Positions 63,201 to 64,000 of a DNA stretch of 64,000 nt are shown one piece after another. The position numbers and the translations under genes are program-made. The DNA is taken from NCBI RefSeq assembly GCF_910592395.1, contig NC_088312.1, positions 21,457,292 through 21,521,291 of the forward strand, given 5' to 3'. The DNA comes from Lineus longissimus (taxonomy: Eukaryota > Nemertea > Pilidiophora > Heteronemertea > Lineidae). The notes beneath the pieces were generated by a model. It saw nothing but the letters and a program-made list of their open reading frames with translations, was not told the DNA's origin and ran no database searches. Numbering within the stretch: position 1 is the stretch's first letter; every line of letters starts with the position of its first letter.

Positions 63201-64000
63201 AGATTGCTGAGGAGCGTCGCTTACTCAGTGCTGATGGACTTGCTAAGCTGGCGACAGTCAGGCAGTTGGACCGGAATAAACTGAACACAGCATTTGAGGA
63301 GGTCTGTAGATGAATATTTACGGATTCTGATTTGATTTATGAGAGAATTCTTGATTTATTGTAGTGGATTGCTTGGCAAATATGTCTGATGAATATTCAA
63401 TTTGAACAAACTTTTTTGCATTGCAGGAGATGTTGGAGATCTTGACTTCTCCTCAAGATGCTGATAAAAATGAGAAAAGAACAGCGGCTTTGGTCGCAAA
63501 GAAACTAGAATGTCTTCAGAATTTTGATATGATGTCGGAATGTTTGCGTCGTCAGTTCGACCGGGACTTGAAGAAGGAGACAGATTCAAGACAGGAGTAT
63601 GCGCACTTGTCATTACATTCTAAACAACTGAGACAGCTTTTCGATGTGATGAAGGGAATGAAGATACCCAAGGAGCTACTTAAGGTAGGGCCATACTTTT
63701 CTGTATGGGTGGTTGCAAGTCGTTATCGCCATTATAATTTTGGCATTAAGACCCTTCCCCGATTTAAAAAAAGATATTTTGAGCTACATGTTTTATGTTT
63801 GTCACTTTACCCTTTGTGGTGATGCCGATGTTTGGAGTCCTGGGTTGCGGGTGGGGTAACTTGGGGATAAGGCCTTGAAACCAGTAACTTACGTGGTTGT
63901 TTTGATCATCTTTTCAGAATTATCAAGAAATGGCACAAGATTCGCATGAAAAATGTGCTGCTTATTACCAAGACCACATCCAAGGTCTGGAAGGTGACTT
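1..64000 (+). CDS. Giant single-pass membrane protein with GCC2/GCC3 repeats (partial at both ends)
   Basis: Seen: about 106 GT-AG exons can be chained from base 1 (third base of a codon) to base 64000 without a frame conflict; the exon coordinates are in the block entries below. Order of regions: Cys-rich modules of the type C-P-x-G-T-[YF]-x-N-x-T-G ... C-x2-C-P-x-G-[YF]-[YF]-C, a cupredoxin-like domain, one hydrophobic helix, then a tail of helices and D-P-x-T-G repeats. Known: C-P-x-G-T-Y modules are the GCC2/GCC3 (ephrin-receptor-like) family, which occur in extracellular regions. Inferred: a type I membrane protein with a very long, glycosylated ectodomain (many N-x-S/T sequons) and a large cytoplasmic scaffold. 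Most introns split a Gly codon as G|GN. No start codon, signal peptide, final stop or poly(A) site is in view. Two adjacent genes instead of one is possible, but the phase-consistent exons running through the membrane helix argue against it. Function unknown. Confidence 0.85.
2142..2350 (-). mobile_element. tRNA-derived SINE, copy 1
   Basis: Starts on the plus strand with aaagtaaagtttgtttatt and shares about 100 bp with the element at 60607-60840. On the minus strand the far end has a tRNA-like promoter: an A-box-like gggctaatggttgagg and a B-box-like ggttcgaggcc. It lies in intron 2130-2478. Confidence 0.75.
3795..6772 (+). CDS. GCC2/GCC3 ectodomain, exons 9-14
   Basis: Exons: 3795-4027, 4354-4546, 4855-5037, 5403-5814, 5974-6323, 6542-6772. 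The block contains non-phase-1 junctions. 4027/4354 is phase 0 (CAG|GTG) just before C-P-N-G-T-Y, and 5814/5974 is phase 2 (AT|A, Ile) just after a G-T-F-S-G segment. Exon 5403-5814 is long (412 nt) and spans about two and a half modules. Modules have the usual order: Cys pair, G-[YF]-[YF]-C, a P-x-P-C-P link and G-T-Y with N-x-T sequons. Introns 4028-4353, 4547-4854 and 5038-5402 carry no gene; 4130-4250 has a weak tRNA-promoter-like stretch that I could not confirm as a SINE. Confidence 0.8.
7049..10251 (+). CDS. GCC2/GCC3 ectodomain, exons 15-21
   Basis: Exons: 7049-7192, 7402-7570, 7858-8033, 8378-8639, 8826-9109, 9493-9732, 10099-10251. Exon 8826-9109 has no in-frame ATG, so it is easily missed, but it translates cleanly (starts H-Y-C-D-K-E-A-A) and fits phases 2 and 1. 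Junction 7570/7858 is phase 2 inside G-T-Y-G; 8639/8826 is phase 2 inside the Gly of P-P-G-H-Y-C. The acceptor at 9492 (tttag|cg) completes Ala from the preceding G; it has a weaker pyrimidine tract and is the least certain boundary here. Introns 6773-7048 and 9110-9492 show nothing recognisable. Confidence 0.78.
10326..10545 (+). mobile_element. 3' end of a LINE (reverse-transcriptase ORF C-terminus)
   Basis: An open stretch to TGA at 10491-10493 translates to D-R-S-F-K-T-Y-G-P-R-L-W-N-T-L-P-C-H-I-R, then F-K-R-A-I-K-T-W-L-F. This is the conserved C-terminal signature of non-LTR retrotransposon ORF2 proteins (R-L-W-N-x-L-P ... F-K-x-x-L-K-x-x-L-F). A tail agcgctttataag plus tattta follows. 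The element is severely 5' truncated and lies in intron 10252-10972. Confidence 0.8.
10687..10856. repeat. 170-bp dispersed repeat, copy A
   Basis: Matches 11693-11858 in direct orientation with a few differences (for example gccctgctgacaaagctcaa and gcacagcatgggtttcaaag are shared). Present in intron 21 of the giant gene. No coding content; family unknown. Confidence 0.85.
10973..15022 (+). CDS. GCC2/GCC3 ectodomain, exons 22-30
   Basis: Exons: 10973-11141, 11469-11647, 11985-12140, 12480-12709, 12914-13151, 13459-13695, 13884-14048, 14285-14539, 14783-15022. Phase-2 Gly junction at 11141/11469 (GG|T); phase 0 at 12709/12914 (TAT|GCC) inside a G-T-Y-type loop. Exon 13459-13695 is unusual: about 25 residues near its start are poor in Cys and rich in Lys/Gln/Leu before the modules resume at G-N-Y-C-P. 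At 14048/14285 the split codon makes Ala (C-P-A-G-K-Y-C), and at 14539/14783 Lys. Introns here hold a LINE end, a 170-bp direct repeat and an inverted copy of exon 11469-11647 sequence (separate entries). Intron 12141-12479 holds nothing I recognise. Confidence 0.78.
11693..11886. repeat. 170-bp dispersed repeat, copy B, plus inverted exon fragment
   Basis: 11693-11858 repeats 10687-10856. Directly after it, 11859-11886 is an exact reverse complement of 28 bases of the adjacent exon (11603-11630, coding T-R-M-T-A-L-M-D-C). The inverted copy and the exon could form a 28-bp stem with a loop of about 230 nt in the pre-mRNA. Confidence 0.85.
12741..12841. repeat. Short tandem duplication, period 55 bp
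   Basis: Two copies of a segment containing ctcgagtgta(a/g)tgctgttt and gggcagcca, starting near 12745 and 12800, inside intron 12710-12913. Confidence 0.8.
15334..17731 (+). CDS. GCC2/GCC3 ectodomain, exons 31-36
   Basis: Exons: 15334-15495, 15844-16011, 16282-16515, 16677-16859, 17026-17298, 17585-17731, all phase 1 in and out, and so each is a unit that could be duplicated or skipped without frame change. The donor after 16859 is gttggt, weaker than the usual gtaagt or gtgagt; the next exon (17026, G|GA) restores the frame and the motif C-W-G-G-Y-Y-C, so the junction is credible. Introns 15023-15333, 15496-15843, 16012-16281 and 17299-17584 contain nothing recognisable. Confidence 0.8.
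18080..18724 (+). CDS. GCC2/GCC3 ectodomain, long exon 37 with Ser/Thr/Val linker
   Basis: This is the longest ectodomain exon carrying GCC2/GCC3 modules (645 nt, 215 codons, phase 1-1). After H-F-C-T-S-G-V-D-R-P-N-P the Cys pattern breaks for about 55 residues. This stretch is Val-, Ser-, Thr- and Pro-rich (includes V-P-D-V-P-S-L and H-S-T-T-T-E-A-P). Regular modules then resume at C-D-C-P-E-Y and D-I-C-P-V-G-H-Y-C. In other modules the same place holds only about 10 residues between the Asn-Pro and the D-I-C-P motif, so this is an insertion. It looks like an extended, possibly O-glycosylated spacer in an otherwise disulfide-packed rod (inference). Confidence 0.82.
19039..23472 (+). CDS. GCC2/GCC3 ectodomain, exons 38-45
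   Basis: Exons: 19039-19341, 19686-19934, 20231-20452, 20608-20870, 21178-21455, 21829-22112, 22475-22825, 23305-23472. 20870/21178 is phase 0 (GTT|AGC) within a G-T-Y-type loop, and 21455/21829 is phase 2 rebuilding Met (AT|G). Exon 22475-22825 (351 nt) is a clear double module: C-E-H-G-T-Y-S-N-Q-T-G is followed by C-P-K-G-T-Y-L-N-D-T-R-G. Intron 21456-21828 holds a foldback element. Introns 22113-22474 and 22826-23304 hold a CGTCC-type repeat and a tRNA-like SINE head. Confidence 0.8.
21604..21751. mobile_element. Foldback MITE-like element
   Basis: 148 bp with terminal inverted repeats of about 37 bp starting ctatagat and nearly perfect (tgcacttgattggga ... tcccaatcaagtgca). The middle is also self-complementary (cgtcacgttac ... 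gtgacgtgacg). No coding sequence. The target-site duplication is probably short (TA) and not certain. Confidence 0.75.
22181..22390. repeat. Dispersed repeat with agctcacct and cgtccgtcgtc motifs, copy 1
   Basis: Starts tagctcacctctgggga, then ccgtgacgtccatcgtccgt, then gttagcgg and aaaacttggtgtgatgg. Similar elements lie at 23794-24090. No coding content. Motif types like this are frequent in mollusc genomes as far as I recall. Confidence 0.6.
22903..23040 (+). mobile_element. Probable tRNA-derived SINE head
   Basis: Contains agtccagtggctcaggtc (A-box-like) and ggctggatccccc (weak B box), then a stretch ending in ccacccaggtgtatgaatgg, a tail type common in invertebrate SINEs as I recall. 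A different family from the two above. Confidence 0.45.
23794..24440. repeat. Repeat-rich centre of intron 45
   Basis: Contains a second agctcacct element with cgtcgtcgtcgtccgtcgtc (23794-24090), a third agctcacct start (24154), a C/T-rich stretch with catcaccctt repeats (about 24180-24300), and two tandem units of about 70 bp (24301-24368 and 24369-24440, sharing ggtggtgctcccct). The rest of intron 23473-24943 has no recognisable gene. Confidence 0.65.
24944..28863 (+). CDS. GCC2/GCC3 ectodomain, exons 46-53
   Basis: Exons: 24944-25226, 25471-25856, 26178-26367, 26561-26742, 27146-27367, 27676-28013, 28342-28510, 28702-28863. Exon 24944-25226 contains no in-frame ATG but is clearly coding (Y-F-C-A-L-N-A-S, then D-I-C-P-Q-G-H-Y-C). 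25226/25471 is phase 2 rebuilding Arg (AG|G); 26367/26561 is phase 2 in Gly (GG|C); 28013/28342 is phase 0 (CAG|GAT) in G-T-Y-Q-D. Intron 26743-27145 shows nothing; intron 27368-27675 is largely a 66-bp-arm hairpin (separate entry). Confidence 0.8.
27478..27637. repeat. Inverted repeat, 66-bp arms
   Basis: Arm 1 is 27478-27543 and arm 2 is 27572-27637, reverse complements with only a few mismatches and a 28-bp loop. Arm sequence includes tagaaatggagtgcatgcaa. The loop itself contains a third partial copy (tatgactgct). It occupies half of intron 27368-27675. Confidence 0.9.
29001..31791 (+). CDS. GCC2/GCC3 ectodomain, exons 54-61
   Basis: Exons: 29001-29153, 29284-29463, 29622-29954, 30253-30489, 30578-30865, 31051-31186, 31331-31472, 31599-31791. 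The donor after 29153 is gttggt, the second weak donor of this kind in the gene. 31186/31331 is phase 2 (GG|G, Gly); 31472/31599 is phase 0 (ATG|TCC). The end of exon 31599-31791 has an unusual polar, basic stretch (Q-D-Q-K-R-N-W-N-M-S-E-R) between the usual P-x-P and the next I-C-P motif, without Cys except one near the end. Intron 29955-30252 has nothing recognisable. Confidence 0.8.
32009..35765 (+). CDS. GCC2/GCC3 ectodomain, exons 62-70
   Basis: Exons: 32009-32348, 32532-32710, 32874-33053, 33293-33465, 33651-33828, 33942-34079, 34340-34498, 34989-35237, 35418-35765. 32348/32532 is phase 2 rebuilding Ser (AG|T); 33465/33651 is phase 0 (CAG|GAT), in the same place as 28013/28342 in another module (Y-Q|D). 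At 34498/34989 the split codon makes Ala. Exon 35418-35765 ends with A rather than G of the split codon and completes to Arg (A|GG). Intron 34499-34988 is nearly 500 bp and has no recognisable gene; part of it (about 34655-34720) is weakly similar to sequence near 20050-20100. Confidence 0.8.
35983..39821 (+). CDS. GCC2/GCC3 ectodomain, exons 71-78
   Basis: Exons: 35983-36485, 36758-37109, 37393-37551, 37890-38121, 38402-38601, 38864-39034, 39338-39463, 39621-39821. A candidate extra microexon (36588-36626) sits between the first two and is listed separately. The direct join 36485/36758 is phase 0 and gives the family-typical G-A-F-S-P-E-P-S-D-G-T-G-G. 38121/38402 is phase 2 in Gly (GG|G); 39034/39338 is phase 1 but rebuilds Ser (T|CT). 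Exon 35983-36485 is a multi-module exon of 503 nt. Introns 37110-37392, 37552-37889, 38122-38401 and 39035-39337 show nothing recognisable. Confidence 0.8.
36588..36626 (+). CDS. Candidate 39-nt cassette microexon
   Basis: A strong acceptor (pyrimidine run, then ttcctag) is followed by 13 open codons (A-L-A-S-N-G-D-W-T-S-S-A-W) and a donor gtaaat. Both sides are phase 0, which matches the phase-0 flanks 36485 and 36758, so inclusion or skipping keeps the frame. Skipping gives the more typical module sequence, so the microexon may be optional or not used at all. The donor is only moderate. Confidence 0.4.
39877..40346 (+). repeat. Tandem duplication of about 235 bp including an exon start
   Basis: Copy 1 (39877-40110) and copy 2 (40111-40346) align over their full length from cccttcagc to the codons for C-K-P-C. 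Copy 2 continues into the live exon 40252-40509. Copy 1 ends abruptly after aaaccgtg, where the next unit starts. Confidence 0.9.
40016..40130 (+). pseudogene. Dead exon copy left by the tandem duplication
   Basis: Starts after the same acceptor as the live exon and reads G-S-V-N-A-T-A-C-P-R-G-T-Q-Q-H, then C-K-P-C-V-G-K, then runs into the duplicated intron and a TAG stop at about 40128-40130. There is no donor in the right phase: the possible gtaggg after CCG TGT is phase 0, but the next exon needs phase 1. It may only serve as an unlikely alternative terminal exon. Confidence 0.7.
40252..43487 (+). CDS. GCC2/GCC3 ectodomain, exons 79-85 (last modules)
   Basis: Exons: 40252-40509, 40633-40845, 41226-41366, 41610-41967, 42172-42458, 42648-42887, 43264-43487. 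Exon 40252-40509 is the live copy of a tandem duplication. 41967/42172 is phase 2 rebuilding Arg (AG|G). Exon 43264-43487 ends the module array with a classical ephrin-receptor-like form (C-I-P-C-L-D-E-Y-F ... C-L-L-C-G-E-E) and leaves in phase 0 after Y-F-Q. From here on nearly all introns up to the membrane helix are phase 0, a change that marks the end of the phase-1 module region. Intron 40846-41225 has nothing recognisable; 42888-43263 holds an exon relic. Confidence 0.8.
43164..43235 (+). pseudogene. Relic of the last-module exon in the preceding intron
   Basis: The intron contains ccatgcctggatgagta, identical over 17 bases to exon 43264-43487, and similarity continues through the cctctagaggggcagac region with many changes. 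In the frame of the live exon it reads D-E-stop. It looks like a decayed duplicate of part of that exon. Confidence 0.5.
43798..44326 (+). CDS. EGF-like cap after the module array, exons 86-87
   Basis: Exons 43798-43965 and 44135-44326, phase 0 on both sides. Exon 86 begins L-S-D-R-K-C-P-C-K-P-G-Y-E-E and continues to G-K-D-C, which resembles the second half of an EGF-like domain. Later Cys pairs (C-L-S-S ... Y-C-Q, C-D-S-A-E, I-C-L-C-K, I-C-D-D-D-C) form a compact Cys-rich segment without G-T-Y motifs. The last part (P-I-I-R-V-N-E-H-D-A-S-N-K) looks like the first strand of the next domain. Its role is probably to connect the module rod to the membrane-proximal domain (inference). Confidence 0.75.
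44281..45390 (+). CDS. Membrane-proximal cupredoxin-like domain, exon 88 and flanks
   Basis: Exon 44527-45072 (182 codons, phase 0-0) plus the end of exon 87 and the start of exon 89. The sequence reads as a beta-sandwich: V-C-L-K-L-G-D-S-L-L-F-S-V, then H-F-P-V-Y-D, then F-A-Y-R-F-I-A-A-G-T-Y-V-F-H, then K-K-L-Y-V-V-V. This order (K-x-G-D-x-L-x-F ... H-x-V ... G-x-Y-x-F ... L-x-V-x-V) matches the plastocyanin/phytocyanin fold. The Cys and Met that would complete a type-1 copper site are not where expected, so copper binding is unlikely. An Asn/Ser-rich insertion (about 44700-44800) lies in the middle. The fold call is by pattern only; a different beta-domain is possible. Confidence 0.55.
45161..45216. 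repeat. GAT trinucleotide microsatellite
   Basis: About 18 GAT/ATG units with one interruption (gataat), within intron 45073-45337. Likely length-polymorphic. Confidence 0.95.
45338..45526 (+). CDS. Transmembrane exon 89
   Basis: 63 codons, phase 0-0, after a clear ttttcag acceptor and before gtgagt. It starts with the last cupredoxin-like strand (Y-V-V-V-T-P-R-G-G-R-C-P) and ends with F-I-A-R-L-T-I-A-F-V-G-A-F-A-A-I-V-M-G-Y, about 20 mostly hydrophobic residues. The next exon continues M-H-L-F-G-W-T-K-S-S-R, basic residues that would sit just inside the membrane, consistent with type I topology. This is the only convincing membrane span in the gene within this window. Confidence 0.8.
46109..47543 (+). 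CDS. Cytoplasmic juxtamembrane and first helical region, exons 90-93
   Basis: Exons: 46109-46286, 46466-46602, 46795-47061, 47285-47543. The first is Ser/Thr/Lys-rich (F-R-K-R-P-L-S-S-D), as expected for a flexible juxtamembrane piece. 46466-46602 contains D-D-V-V-D-L-V-S-F-D-P-T-P-V-H. The last two have no Cys motifs and are rich in Glu, Lys, Arg and Leu with heptad-like spacing (Y-E-K-I-L-Q-S-A-N-F-L-K-K-V; I-G-L-L-L-E-Q-M-E-V-E-V-V-E-E), so they are probably coiled coil. Exon 93 ends in phase 1 (CTA G|GT) after the first D-P-T-D-G-R motif. Intron 45527-46108 has a repeat-like stretch (about 45895-46090, rich in tggtcg) ending close to the acceptor. Confidence 0.75.
47911..50979 (+). CDS. 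Cytoplasmic D-P-x-T-G repeat region, exons 94-98
   Basis: Exons: 47911-48138, 48274-49305 (start uncertain, see next entry), 49631-49858, 50233-50391, 50809-50979. All phase 1, joined through Gly, Asp or Ala. Recurrent motif: D-P-x-T-G-x-x-[VI]-P-[LIV]-x-G, for example L-D-P-R-T-G-L-I-I-P-L-P-G, Y-D-P-Q-T-G-K-L-V-P, H-P-E-T-G-V-K-Y-A-I-G, D-P-V-T-K-Q-P-A-P-I-I-G-V. The repeats alternate with short helical stretches (V-D-D-W-Q-Q-A-W-A-L-S-W-K-E). I do not recognise a named domain. The last donor may be 50979 (gtatgt) or 50973 (gtagag), which differ by two residues. Introns 49306-49630 and 50392-50808 hold nothing recognisable; 49859-50232 holds a tRNA-like element. Confidence 0.72.
48226..49011 (+). 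repeat. 54-bp minisatellite with a splice acceptor in each unit
   Basis: Fourteen near-identical 54-bp units, preceded by a degenerate partial unit. Each unit has, in order, an A-rich exon-like start (gttctataccaagaa), cattaat or cattact (branch-site-like, about 35 nt before the AG), a pyrimidine-rich run (cctttcctgttg) and attccag. Variation is limited to a few sites (gaagc/gaacc, attaat/attact, ctttt/cttct). The unit length is a multiple of three, and the array is open in three frames, including one on the minus strand. Confidence 0.95.
48274..49305 (+). CDS. Exon 95, beginning inside a 54-bp minisatellite
   Basis: The exon must enter in phase 1 (previous exon ends ACA G at 48138) and ends at 49305 before gtgcgt. 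Fourteen identical-phase acceptors (gattccag|at) occur every 54 bp from 48273 to 48975. Each completes Asp (G|AT) and reads D-V-[LP]-Y-Q-E in the correct frame into Y-P-R-H-P-K-S-K-R. The exon could thus start at any of 48274 + 54n (n = 0-13) and encode 13 to 0 full copies of an 18-residue hydrophobic unit. I give the first start because scanning from an upstream branch site would meet it first; the unique part, from 49012, is secure. It includes D-P-T-S-N-L-P-V-P and D-P-V-T-K-Q-P-A-P. Confidence 0.6.
49978..50055 (-). mobile_element. tRNA-like element (SINE head or tRNA pseudogene)
   Basis: On the minus strand: taagctcagtcgg (close to the tRNA A box) and gcgttcgaatcc (a close match to the B box), about 35 bp apart. 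The acceptor stem does not pair clearly, so I do not call it a functional tRNA. Confidence 0.45.
51366..53509 (+). CDS. Large exon 99, end of D-P-x-T-G region and long helical/coiled-coil tail
   Basis: By far the largest exon (2,144 nt, about 715 codons; phase 1 in, 0 out; donor gtaaga after TAC AGG). The first 45 residues finish the repeat region (L-I-P-I-M-I-G-E-K, L-S-P-V-V-G-V-E-W-D). Then follow about 500 residues rich in Glu, Lys, Leu and Arg with few Pro or Gly, such as Y-R-E-V-L-E-D-L-V-V-M-L-P-A, which suggests helical bundles or coiled coils. Near 53050-53350 a Pro/Glu/Asp/Ser-rich, probably disordered segment interrupts (P-E-E-R-P-E-N-P-E-P-R-D). The lack of introns here contrasts with the ectodomain, where the mean exon is near 230 nt. 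Confidence 0.82.
53890..54724 (+). CDS. Helical tail, exons 100-101
   Basis: Exons 53890-54132 and 54497-54724, both phase 0-0. Sequence is charged and helical (E-E-L-E-D-I-G-R-Q-I-L-K-T; R-R-A-R-K-R-Q-D-E-V-L-D; E-K-L-V-A-E-M-K-D-E-I). The donors are gttagg at 54133 and gtgagc at 54725. Downstream lies the 7.5-kb intron that holds the channel gene. Intron 53510-53889 is AT-rich with no recognisable content, as is 54133-54496 except for a short stretch (about 54150-54175) resembling the reverse complement of the repeat at 45895-46090. Confidence 0.75.
55716..57145. repeat. 65-bp minisatellite, 22 copies
   Basis: Exactly 22 units of 65 bp (1,430 bp), each starting tttccaaagaatgttcttg and ending gggtttatca. 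Units are nearly identical. The main variable site is ctagtaggg versus ctggtaggg; the G form appears in adjacent pairs (units about 6-7, 10-11 and 20-21), which suggests that blocks of several units were duplicated together. The array ends 41 bp before the stop codon of the channel ORF, so it probably overlaps that gene's 3' UTR. Confidence 0.95.
57187..59094 (-). CDS. Intronless ankyrin/TRP-like cation channel nested in the giant gene
   Basis: A 635-codon uninterrupted ORF. The ATG is supported by an in-frame TAA 18 nt upstream. Residues about 101-130 (L-R-P-L-S-L-A-V-V-Y ... L-L-Q-H-G-V-D-L-F) and 182-210 (S-L-T-P-L-E-V-A-M-K) look like ankyrin repeats. Hydrophobic helices at about 277-298, 336-359, 391-408, 415-437, 456-475 and 522-548 give six spans, with a pore-loop candidate at 494-513 (F-Q-T-F-Y-L-N-F-L-V-M-L). 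The last helix ends L-M-L-N-Y-L-I-A-V-M-S-S-V-Y, which matches the TRP S6 pattern L-N-x-L-I-A. Family: TRP superfamily, nearest by feel to TRPV/TRPA-type channels; subfamily not assigned. It should act as a plasma-membrane tetrameric cation channel. The lack of introns beside an intron-rich host suggests a retroposed copy. It is shorter than typical TRPV proteins, with few ankyrin repeats. Confidence 0.75.
   Translation of the reverse strand: MEMFHCRSTTMMLENLDEDSSVITEDGIPKENLVGIKHDDYYDAIINDDAETVESVLSSASGENLDTFLNGKFKYNRSDLKKTSYYRGQPSDILLTQIIVLRPLSLAVVYKSKKVVNVLLQHGVDLFLRDSFRNSIIHVIITTCYLYRDSTDTCLEIYNTILNKLQNDSERKKLLSMENVRSLTPLEVAMKLRCYELFKAILYTDGVYRKLIAREGKVIYNRFDFSEYASTSEKFMMSPIRFLNYIQVDELEELENHGILQLPPMQIWIRHTISQQFLCLIGWMLFRLILPIAFVVIDIKFEQLFGRDRCLGNNTTPIQLQILADNHNAPLLLQQRIAYGVINGINSFGVIFMDIMELISNVRLPEHLKQMLHPVKKDSVAAVTTSSFRFSQFFLAMLGIVIVVAQAFPDMFELYTTMSIVITIQRFFIFYSILYFTQGIPYIGFFIIGLQKMLYAMSTFLLLFVAFLLLFWSMFKGVTYAFCTSGPFLECRSQGFQTFYLNFLVMLNMVAINDHTCSQTGYVMLYVVHISYIFLISILMLNYLIAVMSSVYSNLAQHSCVLTLLYQLHYANIINVRLRMLASFFHWKKLYKRSDKLIINVKEFEPTFKTVETKCACSRVQLTARTTQNSTAKET
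59270..59700. repeat. Degenerate tandem repeat, period about 45 bp, upstream of the channel gene
   Basis: About nine diverged units, each with ctcttccaatgaaag-like sequence, then gtgt and ttattcaaa-like sequence (examples near 59330, 59400, 59520, 59565 and 59640). The unit length drifts between about 38 and 50 bp. It begins about 180 bp before the channel ATG on the gene's upstream side, so it may lie in or near its promoter. Confidence 0.55.
60607..60840 (-). mobile_element. tRNA-derived SINE, copy 2
   Basis: Same family as 2142-2350. On the minus strand the head reads tggcctagtggtt (A box) and gattcgagtcc (B box), spaced as in tRNA genes, followed by a unique body and the shared tail. It is somewhat longer than copy 1. 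Confidence 0.8.
61678..61905. repeat. Array of imperfect palindromes (ctgtttggcaagc type)
   Basis: Four palindromes of 27-29 bp (61678-61704, 61720-61746, 61762-61790, 61877-61905) and one half site (about 61805-61820). Consensus is ctgtttggcaagccg followed by its complement gcttgccaaacag. They are spaced unevenly, with T-rich or A-rich linkers between. Confidence 0.8.
62243..64000 (+). CDS. Helical tail continued, exons 102-106 (3' partial)
   Basis: Exons: 62243-62413, 62740-62883, 63116-63301, 63427-63684, 63918-64000 (cut by window end). All junctions are phase 0. Exon 62740-62883 has no ATG but is open for 48 codons (C-E-L-L-H-K-L-Q-L-R-Q-H-E) between a tcttag acceptor and a gttagt donor. 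The content is Leu/Glu/Lys/Arg/Gln-rich helix, e.g. N-R-L-K-Q-T-H-R-N-M-M-N-T-I and L-K-N-Y-Q-E-M-A-Q-D, continuing the coiled-coil character from before the large intron. This supports a single gene spanning the nested channel locus. The donor at 63302 (gtctgt) is the weakest here. Confidence 0.72.

Noticed and set aside
1-64000. Bacterial or viral origin for the repeat protein
   Set aside because: Introns with consensus splice sites, SINEs and a LINE end throughout show it is a resident animal gene.

Overview
The window is a eukaryotic, almost certainly metazoan, genome segment. Short exons are separated by GT-AG introns, mostly 100-400 bp long, and the introns hold tRNA-derived SINE-like elements, a LINE 3' end, foldback elements and minisatellites. 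The two dispersed repeats that carry AGCTCACCT plus runs of CGTCCGTCGTC remind me of repeats common in molluscs and other lophotrochozoans. I therefore lean towards a marine lophotrochozoan invertebrate, but this is only inference.

One gene dominates. The whole plus strand, from before base 1 to past base 64000, reads as a single giant gene. I could chain about 106 exons, and every splice junction agrees in reading phase. They add up to about 26.9 kb of coding sequence (roughly 8,970 codons), open at both ends. In order, the product has (1) about 6,600 residues of cysteine-rich GCC2/GCC3 (ephrin-receptor-like) modules, exons 1-43487; (2) a short EGF-like Cys-rich cap, 43798-44326; (3) a domain that looks like a copper-free cupredoxin fold just outside the membrane, about 44281-45390; (4) one transmembrane helix at about 45462-45526; (5) a cytoplasmic tail of about 2,000 residues within the window. 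The tail holds an alpha-helical segment (46795-47543), a run of D-P-x-T-G / V-P-x-x-G repeats (47911-51500), and long alpha-helical, probably coiled-coil, segments (51366-64000). The signal peptide and the true C-terminus lie outside the window. I do not recognise the gene as a named family.

A second gene lies on the minus strand inside the largest intron (54725-62242). It is an uninterrupted 635-codon ORF (57187-59094) for an ankyrin-containing, six-helix, TRP-like cation channel. A 22-copy 65-bp minisatellite lies 41 bp past its stop codon, and a decayed tandem repeat of about 45 bp lies upstream of it.

The most unusual structure is a 54-bp minisatellite at about 48226-49000 that straddles an intron/exon boundary. 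Each of its 14 units carries a good-looking 3' splice site in the same reading phase, so the array could be either intron or exon. Other items are a tandem duplication that left a dead copy of one exon (39877-40346), a relic of another exon (about 43164-43235), an inverted 28-bp copy of exon sequence in its own downstream intron, a candidate 39-nt cassette microexon, and one-nucleotide intron sliding between paralogous modules.

Introns not mentioned individually hold nothing I can recognise.
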